DNA of 64,000 bases from Lachnospiraceae bacterium KM106-2 (GCA_009731425.1 AP018794.1:2115960-2179959), one strand, 5' to 3'; numbered from the stretch's first letter, positions 42,087 through 50,873 are shown. The notes: generated by a model from the letters alone, not told the origin. Made by a program: numbers and translations.

Positions 42087-43040
42087 TTATCTCATTTCAT
42101 TCATTGTTGGATAAGAAGCAATCGCTCCTTTTTTCATAACACTTTTCGCACAATATTCATTGGAGAAAGTTAAACAATCCTCTAACTGTTTATCAGATAT
42201 TGTTTCCAGACTGGCTGGTGTAATCTTTGCTTCATATAGCTGATACAAGAATGAGCCAATAAAAGCATCCCCTGCTCCTGTTGTATCAAGAGCTGCTACT
42301 TTCTTTCCTGGAATTTCTGCCTTCGTAGTCTTTGTATAAGCTTCTGCTCCATCGCTTCCTTTTGTATAGATCACAAGCTTTGTACTACCTTGGAAAAGGA
42401 TCTCTTTTGCGTCTTCAATTGTTTTCTTGCCAGTAATAAATTCAAGTTCTTCATCAGATATCTTAATGATATCTGCAAGAGGAAGAAATTCTAATATTGT
42501 TCTGCGAAGAGCTTCTTGATCTTCCCACAGGGCAAGACGCACATTAGGATCAAAACTGATCACTGCCTTTGCCTCTTTGGCATATTCAATCGCCTTTCTA
42601 TGAGCTTCTTTCATTGGAAAATCACCTAATGATACGGAACAAAAATGAAGTGCATAAGCATCCTCAAACCATTTTTGCTCTACTTCAGAAGCATCTAATA
42701 ACATATCAGCACCAGGTTTACGATAAAAAGAGAATTCACGATTGCCATCACTTTCAAGGGCAACAAATGCTAAAGATGTATTTGCTTTTGTCGTTCTCTT
42801 AATGTAGTCACAGGAGATACCATGAGAAGAAAACTCATCTACAATCTTATCACCAAATGGGTCGCAGCCAAGTTGAGTGATAAGGGCAGAATCTCCGCCA
42901 AGTTTGGTAAATGCTCCGCACACATTAGCTGGCGCTCCACCTACAACTGGCTTAAAATCTTCCACTTCTTTAATTTTACGTCCTGTCTGACCAGGAATAA
43001 AATCGATCAATGCCTCTCCAATTGCCAATAACTTACTCAT
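42087..43040 (-). CDS. scrK: Fructokinase (PfkB family)
   Basis: This 317-residue sugar kinase has GEALIDFIPGQTG at the start, KPVVGGAPANVCGAFTKLGG (PfkB signature 1) and AALDTTGAGDAFIGSFLYQL (signature 2 with the catalytic Asp). It phosphorylates fructose released from sucrose-6-phosphate. The ATG at 43040 or the GTG at 43046 may be used; both overlap the end of scrB. The neighbourhood of scrB and a PTS sucrose permease supports the fructokinase call. Confidence 0.92.
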   Translation of the reverse strand: MSKLLAIGEALIDFIPGQTGRKIKEVEDFKPVVGGAPANVCGAFTKLGGDSALITQLGCDPFGDKIVDEFSSHGISCDYIKRTTKANTSLAFVALESDGNREFSFYRKPGADMLLDASEVEQKWFEDAYALHFCSVSLGDFPMKEAHRKAIEYAKEAKAVISFDPNVRLALWEDQEALRRTILEFLPLADIIKISDEELEFITGKKTIEDAKEILFQGSTKLVIYTKGSDGAEAYTKTTKAEIPGKKVAALDTTGAGDAFIGSFLYQLYEAKITPASLETISDKQLEDCLTFSNEYCAKSVMKKGAIASYPTMNEMR

Positions 43041-44483
43041 TCTCACCCATCTCCTCTTCTTTTATGTTCATCGACATTCCAACTAGCTCCCAAACATCCA
43101 AAATACAATTCTTACTTCTTACTTGGATACTTGAGCTATTTGGATAAAATCTCGTTGTAAAGACTGACTCTCCATCATTTAGATATACTTCTAATAGGGA
43201 GGTATCAGCAACCACTCTCATCTTTCTAACTTGATCGCATAAGAGCTTTCTTTCTGTTCTTCCTCCACTTATGTTGGCGTCATCAAAACTCATTGTAAAA
43301 CAGCCATTTTCATATAACAACTGAAGATGTTCATCAATTGTTACTGTAAATGCATTATTTGTTGCATTTTTTAGTTCCAGGTCAAAGGTATCACCAATTT
43401 CACGAATGGTCTCCTCACCTTGGATCAAAATATGGCTTTTCTTTCTTCGTAACTCATTAAACTCGTCATGAGGCATCTGACACACATGGCCGTCTCGGAT
43501 CAAGACCTTTCTTGGTAATGATAATGCATGCTGCCACCCTGTCTCAACGGTTTTGTTCGTATACTCCTCATCGATATCTGGAAGTCCGCACCAACCGATC
43601 AATAATCGTCTTCCCGCTTCATCTTCGAATGTCTGAGGTGCATAAAATCAAATCCCATATCCCATTCCATAAAATCTCCAAGATCTGTGATCTCACAATT
43701 TGGATCCACGATCTCATCCATCGTATAAGGGAGTTTGAAGTAACCAGATTGATAAATATTTTGATTTTTATATTCTTCTCGTTTTAATCCTTGTGGTGAA
43801 ATTGATAAGAGACAAGTCCCATCCACTTCAAAAATATCCGGACATTCCCACATATATCCGAATTTTTCTTTGGTCGAAATCTCTTTTAGTAACTCCCAGT
43901 TTTTCTTATCCTTTGAAACATAAAGGATGACTGCTCCTGTATCTTTACGCGTTCTGGCGCCAAGAACCATATAGTATGATTCTTTATATTTCCAAACTTT
44001 CGGATCTCTAATATGGCAGGAATAATGTTCTGGATAGTCCTTATTATCGACCACACATTCCTTCTCACTAAGATGGATTCCATCTTCTGATGTGATCAAT
44101 ATCGTATTAGAGAGACGACCTGACGTCGTATAATCATAATCTCCAGGTAACTTCACATTTCCCGTATAATATAAATACATAACTCCATTTTCCACTAGAG
44201 CGGAGCCAGAATAGGCTCCGCTTGCATCTAGTTTATGATTTAATTTATCCGGATAAATAGCAATTCCTGTGTAAACCCAATGTATTAAGTCTTCACTCTC
44301 ATAATGTCCCCAGCACTTGTCTCCACTACCGTCTGCACTTGTCGGTGCATACTGAAAATATACATGATACCTTCCATTCATCTGACATAATCCGTTCGGA
44401 TCATTTAACCAGCCCTTCGGTGGCATTAGATGAAATTGAAGTCGATAGGCATCTTCTGATGCTGTTTGAATGCTGTTTGTCAT
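43033..44483 (-). pseudogene. scrB: Sucrose-6-phosphate hydrolase (GH32) with a single-base frameshift
   Basis: The N-terminal part (43599-44483) has the GH32 motifs HLMPPKGWLNDPNGL with the nucleophile Asp, the RDPKVW triad and the MWECPDIF acid. Near plus-strand 43644-43647 an A-run (T-run in the gene) of four should be five. The true frame reads GFDFYAPQTFEDEAG, as in intact homologues, but the present sequence reads on into FMHLRHSKMKREDDY and stops at 43599. The C-terminal part (43033-43602, from IGWCGLPD) is intact in the other frame. Restoring one base gives a normal 483-residue protein. It may be a recent mutation, a slippage site or a sequencing error. Confidence 0.88.
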
Positions 44484-44504
44484 TTAATCCTCCAAGTTGT
44501 AAAT

Positions 44505-46364
44505 CTATTTTTCAACTACAAGTGATTCTTCTAGGAAAGTAATCTCTCCTTCTTTCACTTGCTTTACTTCTGCATAATCAAAGGTATTCGTTACAATGAC
44601 TGGTGTTGTTGTATCATAACCGGCTTCTTTGATTCCGTTAATATCAAATTCTAATAATAATTGTCCCGCTTTTACCTCATCGCCTTCTGCAACGTAAGCA
44701 TTAAAGCACTGTCCATTTAATTCTACTGTATTAATCCCTACATGGATCAATACTTCAATTCCATCTTTACTTGTTAAACCAATTGCATGCTTTGTATCAA
44801 ATAATGTCTCAACTTTTGCATCAAATGGAGCCACAACTCTGCCTGTCTTAGGAACTACTGCATAACCTTTTCCTAATACTTCGCCTGCAAATGTTGCATC
44901 ATTTACAGTTGTTAATGGAATCGCATTACCCTCTAATGGGCTGTATACCGTATTTTCTTTTGTATCTTCTAATGTTAATTCTGGTCTTGCTGATACTTCC
45001 TCTACTTCTTCTTTATAAGAGATCCAGGAAAGTACAAATGCTACCACTGATGCTACGATCATTACTACTGCATATTGCCAGATAAATTTTGTAGTGATCA
45101 AGAATCCAAATATACCTGTAATACCATAAGCCGTAGCCTGAACGCCTAAAATTCCTGCTACTAAGGCTCCACATGCACCACCGATACATCCAGAGATAAA
45201 GGCTTTTCCATATCTAATATTTACACCGAAGATTGCCGGTTCTGTAATTCCCATATAAGAAGAAAGGGAAGCTGGAAGTGCGATTGCTTTTAATTTCTTG
45301 TTTTTTGTTTTAATAGAAAGGGCAAGACATGCTGCACCTTGTGCTACGTTTGCTGCTGTTGCGATCGGCATCCACATATTGAAACCAACGGAACTTAATA
45401 ATCCTGCTTCAAGAGCATTATACATATGATGTAATCCTGCAACTACGGTTACTGCATATAATCCACCACAGACTAAACCACCTAAACCAAATGGTAATGT
45501 AATTAACCATCTAACAGAATCTAATACACCATTTTCTAATGTTGAGAAAACTGGTCCTACAATTGTAAGAGTTAAATATCCAGTCACTAATACCGTAACC
45601 AATGGTGTTACAAATAAATCGATTATTTCTGGGACAATCTGATGTAATTTTTTTTCTAACTTAGACATTAACCAAACTGCGATCACAACTGGTATTACAT
45701 GTCCTTGATAACCAACCATGTTAATCTGATATAAACCGAACCATACATCAGCTTTTGGAATCTCTACTCCTGAAGTTGCCCATGCATTCAATAGATCAGG
45801 ATGAATCATGATCATACCGATAACAGCCCCGAGGAATAAGTTACCTCCAAATACTTTCGCTGCACTGATTGCGATCAGAATTGGTAAATAAGTAAATGCT
45901 GCATTACTAAACAAATGCAAGATTGTATAAGTTGTTGAATCTGCCATTGCTGGGTATAAGTTACATAATCCCTCTAAAAGTCCCATCAATAGACCACTTG
46001 CTACAATAGCTGGAATGATCGGTACGAATACATCACCGATCGTCTTGATCGCACGCTGGAATAAATTCTGTTTTGCACTTGCTGCTTGTTTTACTTCTTC
46101 CTTTGAAGATTCTTCAATTCCAGCAAGTTCTCTAAATTCCTCATATACTTTGTTCACAACACCAGTTCCAAAAATAACTTGAAGCTGTCCAGAAGCAAAA
46201 AATACTCCTTTGACACCATCCAGTTCTTCAACTGCTTTTGTATTACATTTATCATTGTCAGCAATCACAAGACGTAATCTTGTTGCACAATGTGCTGCTG
46301 AAACAAGGTTATCTTTGCCGCCTATATTCTCATAGACTGCTTTTGCTATTGCCTTATAATCCAT
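44505..46364 (-). CDS. scrA: PTS sucrose/beta-glucoside-type permease, EIIBCA
   Basis: This 619-residue fused permease imports and phosphorylates a sugar. EIIB at the N-terminus has phosphorylated Cys26 (SAAHCATRLRLV). EIIC follows with about ten helices (ITEPAIFGVNIRYGKAFISG is the sugar-binding signature). The C-terminal EIIA of the glucose/Crr type has HVGINTVELNGQCFN with active His. Sucrose specificity is inferred from scrB and scrK directly downstream. The start follows GGAAG. Two operator-like palindromes upstream suggest repression by ScrR. Confidence 0.92.
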   Translation of the reverse strand: MDYKAIAKAVYENIGGKDNLVSAAHCATRLRLVIADNDKCNTKAVEELDGVKGVFFASGQLQVIFGTGVVNKVYEEFRELAGIEESSKEEVKQAASAKQNLFQRAIKTIGDVFVPIIPAIVASGLLMGLLEGLCNLYPAMADSTTYTILHLFSNAAFTYLPILIAISAAKVFGGNLFLGAVIGMIMIHPDLLNAWATSGVEIPKADVWFGLYQINMVGYQGHVIPVVIAVWLMSKLEKKLHQIVPEIIDLFVTPLVTVLVTGYLTLTIVGPVFSTLENGVLDSVRWLITLPFGLGGLVCGGLYAVTVVAGLHHMYNALEAGLLSSVGFNMWMPIATAANVAQGAACLALSIKTKNKKLKAIALPASLSSYMGITEPAIFGVNIRYGKAFISGCIGGACGALVAGILGVQATAYGITGIFGFLITTKFIWQYAVVMIVASVVAFVLSWISYKEEVEEVSARPELTLEDTKENTVYSPLEGNAIPLTTVNDATFAGEVLGKGYAVVPKTGRVVAPFDAKVETLFDTKHAIGLTSKDGIEVLIHVGINTVELNGQCFNAYVAEGDEVKAGQLLLEFDINGIKEAGYDTTTPVIVTNTFDYAEVKQVKEGEITFLEESLVVEK

Positions 46365-46382
46365 ACTCTTCTTCCTTTCTTA

Positions 46383-46400
46383 TCTGTAACCGTTTTCACA
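46383..46400. promoter_or_regulatory. LacI-type operator near scrA (site 1)
   Basis: TCTGTAACCGTTTTCACA is an imperfect palindrome around the central CG, with right half CGTTTTCACA close to that of site 2. It lies 19 bases upstream of the scrA start, next to a TATAAT-like box (46411-46416 on the minus strand). It is a likely ScrR binding site. Confidence 0.65.
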
Positions 46401-46448
46401 CAATACTCTTATTATATTCATGTTATTGTGTTTTTATTTTCTTGTCTA

Positions 46449-46466
46449 TGTGAAATCGTTCTCACA
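46449..46466. promoter_or_regulatory. LacI-type operator between scrA and scrR (site 2)
   Basis: TGTGAAATCGTTCTCACA is a good palindrome around CG, typical of LacI-family operators. It shares the half CGTTcTCACA with site 1. The two sites lie 66 bp apart centre to centre, which could support looping. Confidence 0.72.
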
Positions 46467-46554
46467 TCTTGGTACAATTATATCGAGAAACTAATTCGAT
46501 GTAAATTGTTATTATAATCAAAAAAAACTAAATAATTTTATGCATAATGACGAA

Positions 46555-47541
46555 CTATTTTTTTCGTAGTGAATCTCTTAAAATCACCTCATATCCCATA
46601 CGCACTTGCTTTTCTACCGGATTATCCTGGCTTAACATAGAGATGAGCATATTCGCTGCTTCCATTCCGCTCTCCTTCAAATGAAAATGTACGGTTGATA
46701 ACTGTGGTCGATTCACTCTGCTCATAACCGAATCTCCAATTCCAATAACCTGAACTTGTCCAGGTACTGCGATCTTTTTCTCTTGTAAGTACATCATTGC
46801 ACCAAGTGCAATCGTATCTGTTGCACAAAAGATCGAATCGATATTCTCCATTTCTTTAAACATCTGCTTCGCCGCCTCATAGCCACTGTCAACGGTGAAC
46901 TGGCTTTCATAAAGAGCTGCATCCGATTCCTTTAATCCCTTCTCTTCGAGTGCCTTGATAAACCCTTTCTTTCTCTGTTTACCTACCGCAACATCCTTTG
47001 GTGTTACTCCAATATAACCTACTTTACTGGCATCACATAAAAGATGCTCTGTAATCTCTTTTGCTGCATGATAATCATCTTGGTATACACAAGAATATCC
47101 CTCAACCTTTTGCCCCAGCACGATAATAGGAACCTGTAATTCTTTCATTAACTTTTTATGATTTGCTGTTAAGATTGTTCCGATCAAAATAATTCCATCC
47201 ACTTGATTTTCTGAGAACAATCTCAGATATTTCACTTCTTCTTTCTCGTTGTTTTCCGTATCTGCCAATAATAGCTGGTAACCTTCCTTCGATAATACCG
47301 AACTAATACCAGACACCATTTCACTAATTGATTCTGAATTTATTTTAGGGATGATGACACCGATTAGATTGGTCTTCTTACTACGTAAGTTCTGTGCCTG
47401 CATAGAAGGAATATAGCCTGTCTCTTCAATCACCTTCTTAATCTGCAATTTCTTCTCTTCACTTACATATCCATCATTTAGATATCTCGAAACAGTTGCT
47501 CTTGATACTCCTGCCATTTTTGCAATTTCATTTATAGTCAT
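46555..47541 (-). CDS. scrR: LacI-family transcriptional regulator
   Basis: This 328-residue regulator has the N-terminal helix-turn-helix NEIAKMAGVSRATVSRYLNDG and the hinge LRSKKTNLIGVIIPKIN, followed by a periplasmic-binding-type sugar domain (FCATDTIALGAM, VIGIGDSVMSRVNRPQLSTVHF). It probably represses scrA-scrB-scrK in the absence of a sucrose-derived inducer, and the two palindromes between it and scrA are its likely targets. The start at 47541 has AGGAG 9 nt upstream; the ATG at 47550 is too close to it. Confidence 0.88.
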   Translation of the reverse strand: MTINEIAKMAGVSRATVSRYLNDGYVSEEKKLQIKKVIEETGYIPSMQAQNLRSKKTNLIGVIIPKINSESISEMVSGISSVLSKEGYQLLLADTENNEKEEVKYLRLFSENQVDGIILIGTILTANHKKLMKELQVPIIVLGQKVEGYSCVYQDDYHAAKEITEHLLCDASKVGYIGVTPKDVAVGKQRKKGFIKALEEKGLKESDAALYESQFTVDSGYEAAKQMFKEMENIDSIFCATDTIALGAMMYLQEKKIAVPGQVQVIGIGDSVMSRVNRPQLSTVHFHLKESGMEAANMLISMLSQDNPVEKQVRMGYEVILRDSLRKK

Positions 47542-47665
47542 CGTAGTCATCTCCTCTTGCGCGTTATCCTATCTTGTTTTCATTATGACTGATTTTTCCC
47601 TTTTTATCAAGCTAGTCCCAACGAGAACTTTCTATAATAGTGTTTGGCTCGTTGTTCGCGCAAAT

Positions 47666-47705
47666 AAAAAACCAGAGGAACTCATTTTTCATAAGTCTCT
47701 CTGGT
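47666..47705 (-). terminator. Terminator of the DUF3298 protein gene
   Basis: CCAGAG pairs with CTCTGG, with a long loop of about 20 nt, and is followed by a U-run on the minus strand. It is directly after the stop at 47712. Confidence 0.7.
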
Positions 47706-47711
47706 CATTTT

Positions 47712-48650
47712 CTAATTCATTGGAATGGTTACTTCGACAAAACCTTGTGCATAAGCAGCAAGTTCATAAGGATCAAAATATATCACTATTCCATCTTCGG
47801 TTACATACCAACGGAACTGATCTAAGCTTGTCTCTTCCACAGTTTCTAAAGCATTATCCCAGTAAATGTCCGGTTGCTTGTTGATCAATTTAGAATAAGC
47901 AGTAACGATCTCTTTTTTGATTGCATCAGAAGATCCACTCTTAATATCCGTAAGATCAAGCTTTCTTCCTGTCTTTACATTATAAAATTCATTCCTTCGA
48001 TATGGCATTCCATGTGCTCCGCCTCGATATTCATACCCCTTACACAAAATATTAACAAATCCATTTCGATTATATGTTATTTGGAAGGATGCATCATCAC
48101 CATAGATTACATCTGGCTGCTCTTTCACCGATGCTTTTGCTTCACTTAAGAAACCACTATGTTGTTTCTTCCAAGTGTTAAAAGACTTTAGGATAGCCGT
48201 ATTTACAGCTTTAATCCCTTTATCCTTTCCTGCGATTGTTGGATATGTTGCTGTAATGGTACAATAAGTCTTTTTCTTTAACTTATATACCTTTGAATAA
48301 TGCTTTTGAGTGACCGTAACATTATTACCCACGATTAACACACGTTTTGTAACCTTTTTATTTCCTGCTTTCGCAATTACTTTGACAAGACCGCACTTCT
48401 TCGCTAAAAAAGCACCTGTCTTCGCATTAATAGAAGCTTTCTTCTTATCGGATACACTGAATCGTATGCTTTTCTTAATTCCTTTTTTCTGTGCAGCAAA
48501 GGTATACTCCATTCCTACATCAAGTTGACTGATCGACTGCGTAAACTTTACTGATTGAACAGCCGCCGCTTTGGTTGTTACAGGTGTAACCATCAGAATA
48601 ACCAAGATAATCGTCAGCACGATACTACTATACTGTTTCCACTTTTTCAT
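47712..48650 (-). CDS. Secreted protein with Ig-like and DUF4163/DUF3298 domains
   Basis: This 312-residue protein has a signal peptide (QYSSIVLTIILVILMVTPVTTKAAA), a BIG_2-like region (SIRFSVSDKKKASINAKTGAFLAKKCGLVKVIAK) and a C-terminal DUF4163-DUF3298 pair (RGGAHGMPYRRNEFYNVKTGRKLDLTDI, FDPYELAAYAQGFVEVTIP). RsiV, the anti-sigma-V of Bacillus, binds lysozyme with this domain pair. Here no transmembrane anti-sigma part or sigma gene is present. A function in sensing or inhibition of lysozyme-like enzymes is possible but inferred. AGGAGA precedes the start. Confidence 0.82.
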   Translation of the reverse strand: MKKWKQYSSIVLTIILVILMVTPVTTKAAAVQSVKFTQSISQLDVGMEYTFAAQKKGIKKSIRFSVSDKKKASINAKTGAFLAKKCGLVKVIAKAGNKKVTKRVLIVGNNVTVTQKHYSKVYKLKKKTYCTITATYPTIAGKDKGIKAVNTAILKSFNTWKKQHSGFLSEAKASVKEQPDVIYGDDASFQITYNRNGFVNILCKGYEYRGGAHGMPYRRNEFYNVKTGRKLDLTDIKSGSSDAIKKEIVTAYSKLINKQPDIYWDNALETVEETSLDQFRWYVTEDGIVIYFDPYELAAYAQGFVEVTIPMN

Positions 48651-48740
48651 AATGATTCTCCTTTTTATGTATTTCCTTATTCCTATTAATTATAACATCT
48701 TTTTAATTTTTATCCATATAATACCATCAATTGTTTTCTA

Positions 48741-48769
48741 TTGAAAGCGAATGTAAAATATGGTAAAGT
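48741..48769 (+). promoter_or_regulatory. Promoter of the glycine-riboswitch transcript
   Basis: TTGAAA (48741-48746), 17-nt spacer, TAAAGT (48764-48769). Transcription would start near 48776, just before the aptamer. Confidence 0.6.
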
Positions 48770-48789
48770 TATGTTTGCTATTTATTAGC

Positions 48790-48870
48790 ATCTCTGGAGA
48801 GTCTCATCAAGAGCGCCGAAGGTGTACGGTAAGGAAACTTATTAATCTCTCAGGCAAAAGGACAGAGCAT
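48790..48870 (+). ncRNA. Glycine riboswitch, single aptamer
   Basis: The conserved blocks of the gcvT/glycine aptamer are present in order: CTCTGGAGAGTC, GCGCCGAAGG, then ATCTCTCAGGCAAAAGGACAGAG. Only one complete aptamer is visible. About 27 nt follow before a terminator hairpin. It precedes an AGCS-type amino-acid symporter, a usual target of singlet glycine riboswitches. Confidence 0.94.
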
Positions 48871-48896
48871 ATAGTGCGAATGTTCTACTCTTTAGC

Positions 48897-48925
48897 GAGC
48901 TGATTATGTATCAGCTCATTTTTTA
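48897..48925 (+). terminator. Riboswitch-controlled terminator before the symporter gene
   Basis: GAGCTGAT-TATGT-ATCAGCTC followed by ATTTTTTA. It lies between the aptamer and the start codon at 48958, so it is the likely expression platform. Confidence 0.85.
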
Positions 48926-48957
48926 GTTCTACTAATCATAAAGAGAGGAAAATTACT

Positions 48958-50361
48958 ATGTTAACAAATCTAAATAACTTCTTAAACACATTGGACAATC
49001 TCGTATGGGGTATTCCCCTCATTGTTCTCATTCTATCCGTTGGAATTTATCTCACGTTTAGATTGCGCTTTCTACAAATCACCAAGCTTCCTAAGGCTCT
49101 GAAATATATGTTTCAGACAGAAGAAGAAGGAAGTGGTGAAGTTTCCAGCTTTGCTGCCCTTTGCACGGCACTAAGTGCGACGATCGGTACTGGTAATATC
49201 GTCGGTGTTGCAACTGCTTTAGTTGCAGGCGGGCCAGGAGCTTTGTTCTGGATGTGGATAGCTGCTTTATTCGGAATGGCAACAAAATACGCAGAGGGTG
49301 TTCTTGCTATAAAATATCGTGTCATCGACCAGACAGGTCATGCACTTGGTGGTCCTTTCTACTATATTGAAAATGGTATGGGACCTAAATTCAAGTGGCT
49401 TGCCAAAATGTTCGCTTTCTTTGGCGTTGGCGCAGGTCTTCTTGGAATCGGTACTTTCACACAAGTGAATGGTATCTCCAATGCGGTCAATAACTTCTTT
49501 GATCCTCATAATAAAAATACAATATCAATACTCGGCACATCTTATTCTACTACCGTTGTGATCAGCAGCATTATTCTTACCCTTTGTGTTCTGTTAGTCA
49601 TCGTCGGTGGAATCAAGCGAATTAGTAATGTATCGCAGACCATTGTACCTTTTATGGCCATTCTCTACATTACCGCATGTATTGTTATTCTGGTTACCAA
49701 TGTTAAACAGATTCCTGCTGCATTTCAGACGATCATAAGCAGTGCCTTTGGTCTTCGTGCTGTCAGCGGTGGTGCACTTGGTTCTATCTTACTAGCCATG
49801 CAAAAAGGTATTGCAAGAGGTATCTTTTCCAATGAAGCCGGCTTAGGAAGTGCACCGATCGCTGCAGCTGCCGCCAGGACAAACGAGCCAGTCCGACAAG
49901 GCCTTGTATCCATGATCGGAACTTTTATCGACACCGTTATCATCTGTACGATGACTGGACTAACGATCGTTATTACTAACTCGCATACAAAAGGATTAGA
50001 AGGCGTTGCCGTTACCACAAGAGCATTTGAACAGGGGCTCCCGATTCCTGGAAGATATAGTGCTTTTCTTCTTATGATATGCCTCGTCTTCTTTGCCTTT
50101 ACTACTATTTTAGGATGGAATTATTACAGCGCTCGTTGTCTCGAATACTTATGTCCAAATCGTACTGGTATCATGAAACTGTTTCAGGCTGTCTATATCA
50201 TATCCGTCTTTATTGGACCTTTTGTAGCCGTAACTGCTGTATGGACCATTGCTGATATCTTTAATGCCATGATGGCTATTCCTAACTTAATTGCCATTAT
50301 TGCATTAAGCGGAGTCATTATTAAGGAAACGAAAAGCTATTTTTCAAGAATCCGTGATTAA
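48958..50361 (+). CDS. Sodium:alanine/glycine symporter (AGCS family)
   Basis: This 467-residue membrane transporter has about eleven helices. The AGCS signature is clear: SATIGTGNIVGVATAL, GGPGALFWMWIAALFGMATKYAEGVLA, and IFSNEAGLGSAPIAAAAA. It imports glycine or alanine with Na+. The glycine riboswitch upstream suggests it responds to glycine and may help use it, or may export excess. GAGAGG precedes the ATG by 9 nt. Downstream is the small 49-residue gene, with its own ribosome site. Confidence 0.94.
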   Translation: MLTNLNNFLNTLDNLVWGIPLIVLILSVGIYLTFRLRFLQITKLPKALKYMFQTEEEGSGEVSSFAALCTALSATIGTGNIVGVATALVAGGPGALFWMWIAALFGMATKYAEGVLAIKYRVIDQTGHALGGPFYYIENGMGPKFKWLAKMFAFFGVGAGLLGIGTFTQVNGISNAVNNFFDPHNKNTISILGTSYSTTVVISSIILTLCVLLVIVGGIKRISNVSQTIVPFMAILYITACIVILVTNVKQIPAAFQTIISSAFGLRAVSGGALGSILLAMQKGIARGIFSNEAGLGSAPIAAAAARTNEPVRQGLVSMIGTFIDTVIICTMTGLTIVITNSHTKGLEGVAVTTRAFEQGLPIPGRYSAFLLMICLVFFAFTTILGWNYYSARCLEYLCPNRTGIMKLFQAVYIISVFIGPFVAVTAVWTIADIFNAMMAIPNLIAIIALSGVIIKETKSYFSRIRD

Positions 50362-50422
50362 TGGAATATTATCTTTTTTCTTTTGCCATACTACATGATA
50401 AATATGAAAGGAGCTATTTATC

Positions 50423-50572
50423 ATGAGTAAACAGTCAAACCAACGCTATCGTAAAGAAAGAGAAAAACAGAACAGCACAACATCGGAGGCTACTGATTCC
50501 GTATCAGATTCGACCTCTAGTAATACAGTTGGCGGAAAGAAGAAAAAGAAACCCAAAAAAGTATATAACTAA
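50423..50572 (+). CDS. Small hydrophilic protein, 49 residues
   Basis: The ATG is preceded by AAAGGAG at 50407-50413, with 9 nt spacing. The protein is basic at both ends and Ser/Thr-rich in the middle: MSKQSNQRYRKEREKQN, SDSTSSNTVGGKK, then KPKKVYN. It has no hydrophobic segment. The terminator hairpin after it has been duplicated around repeat copy 2. Function is unknown; a nucleic-acid-binding role is possible from charge alone. Confidence 0.65.
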   Translation: MSKQSNQRYRKEREKQNSTTSEATDSVSDSTSSNTVGGKKKKKPKKVYN

Positions 50573-50576
50573 AATA

Positions 50577-50614
50577 CTACAGTCTAAAAGGAGCTGCATA
50601 AAGCAGCTCCTTTT
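50577..50614. repeat. Left 38-bp direct repeat (terminator hairpin) of repeat copy 2
   Basis: CTACAGTCT followed by AAAAGGAGCTGC-ATAAA-GCAGCTCCTTTT, identical to 50836-50873. The hairpin is the natural terminator of the 49-residue gene. The CTACAGTCT part equals the end of the 230-bp element itself, so it may be the stump of a lost earlier copy. Confidence 0.85.
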
Positions 50615-50844
50615 AGCTTGTCGACAAAGTCGCCAAGCTTGGATGAAAGACACCTTTCATCCAGTTTGCAAGTCGGAACCGACTGGTACTCGTTCGTACA
50701 AGTGGCAAGATCAGCCACCTGCTCGCACCAGTCCAGAAGACGAAAAGCGTCGTTTCCGGCTTCTGATTTTAAATGGAGAACGAAGTTCTCCAAACCTCTC
50801 CCCGAGATACAAATTGAGTGAGTGAAAGTAATTGTCTACAGTCT
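50615..50844 (-). repeat. 230-bp hairpin-chain repeat element, copy 2
   Basis: This is the reverse orientation of copy 1 on the plus strand, with the same end sequences (AGACTGTAGACAATTA on the minus strand to GTCGACAAGCT). It keeps all five hairpins of copy 1. Some differences fall on both sides of stems, such as the GACG/CGTC pair here at the place where copy 1 has AAGCC/GGCTT. Relative to the host gene, both copies lie in the same orientation. Weak frames over it (50529-50825 on + and 50584-50793 on -) are most likely chance. Confidence 0.82.
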
Positions 50845-50873
50845 AAAAGGAGCTGCATAAAGCAGCTCCTTTT
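50836..50873. repeat. Right 38-bp direct repeat (terminator hairpin) of repeat copy 2
   Basis: Identical to 50577-50614, with one further T after it. It can terminate transcripts from both directions, including any from the c-di-GMP riboswitch on the minus strand. Its first nine bases overlap the end of the 230-bp element as defined by copy 1. Confidence 0.85.

Noticed and set aside
43599..44483. Separate N-terminal and C-terminal GH32 genes
   Set aside because: The two parts join into one normal protein with one added base at the A-run; treating them as two genes would hide the frameshift.
49725..50018. Minus-strand frames over the AGCS symporter gene
   Set aside because: Shadow frames of a well-supported membrane transporter gene on the plus strand.
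50529..50825. Plus-strand frame of 98 residues and minus-strand frame of 69 residues over repeat copy 2
   Set aside because: They cross the hairpin repeat and its flanks. Copy 1 keeps only a 63-residue frame there, with a different ending, so the frames are not conserved between copies.
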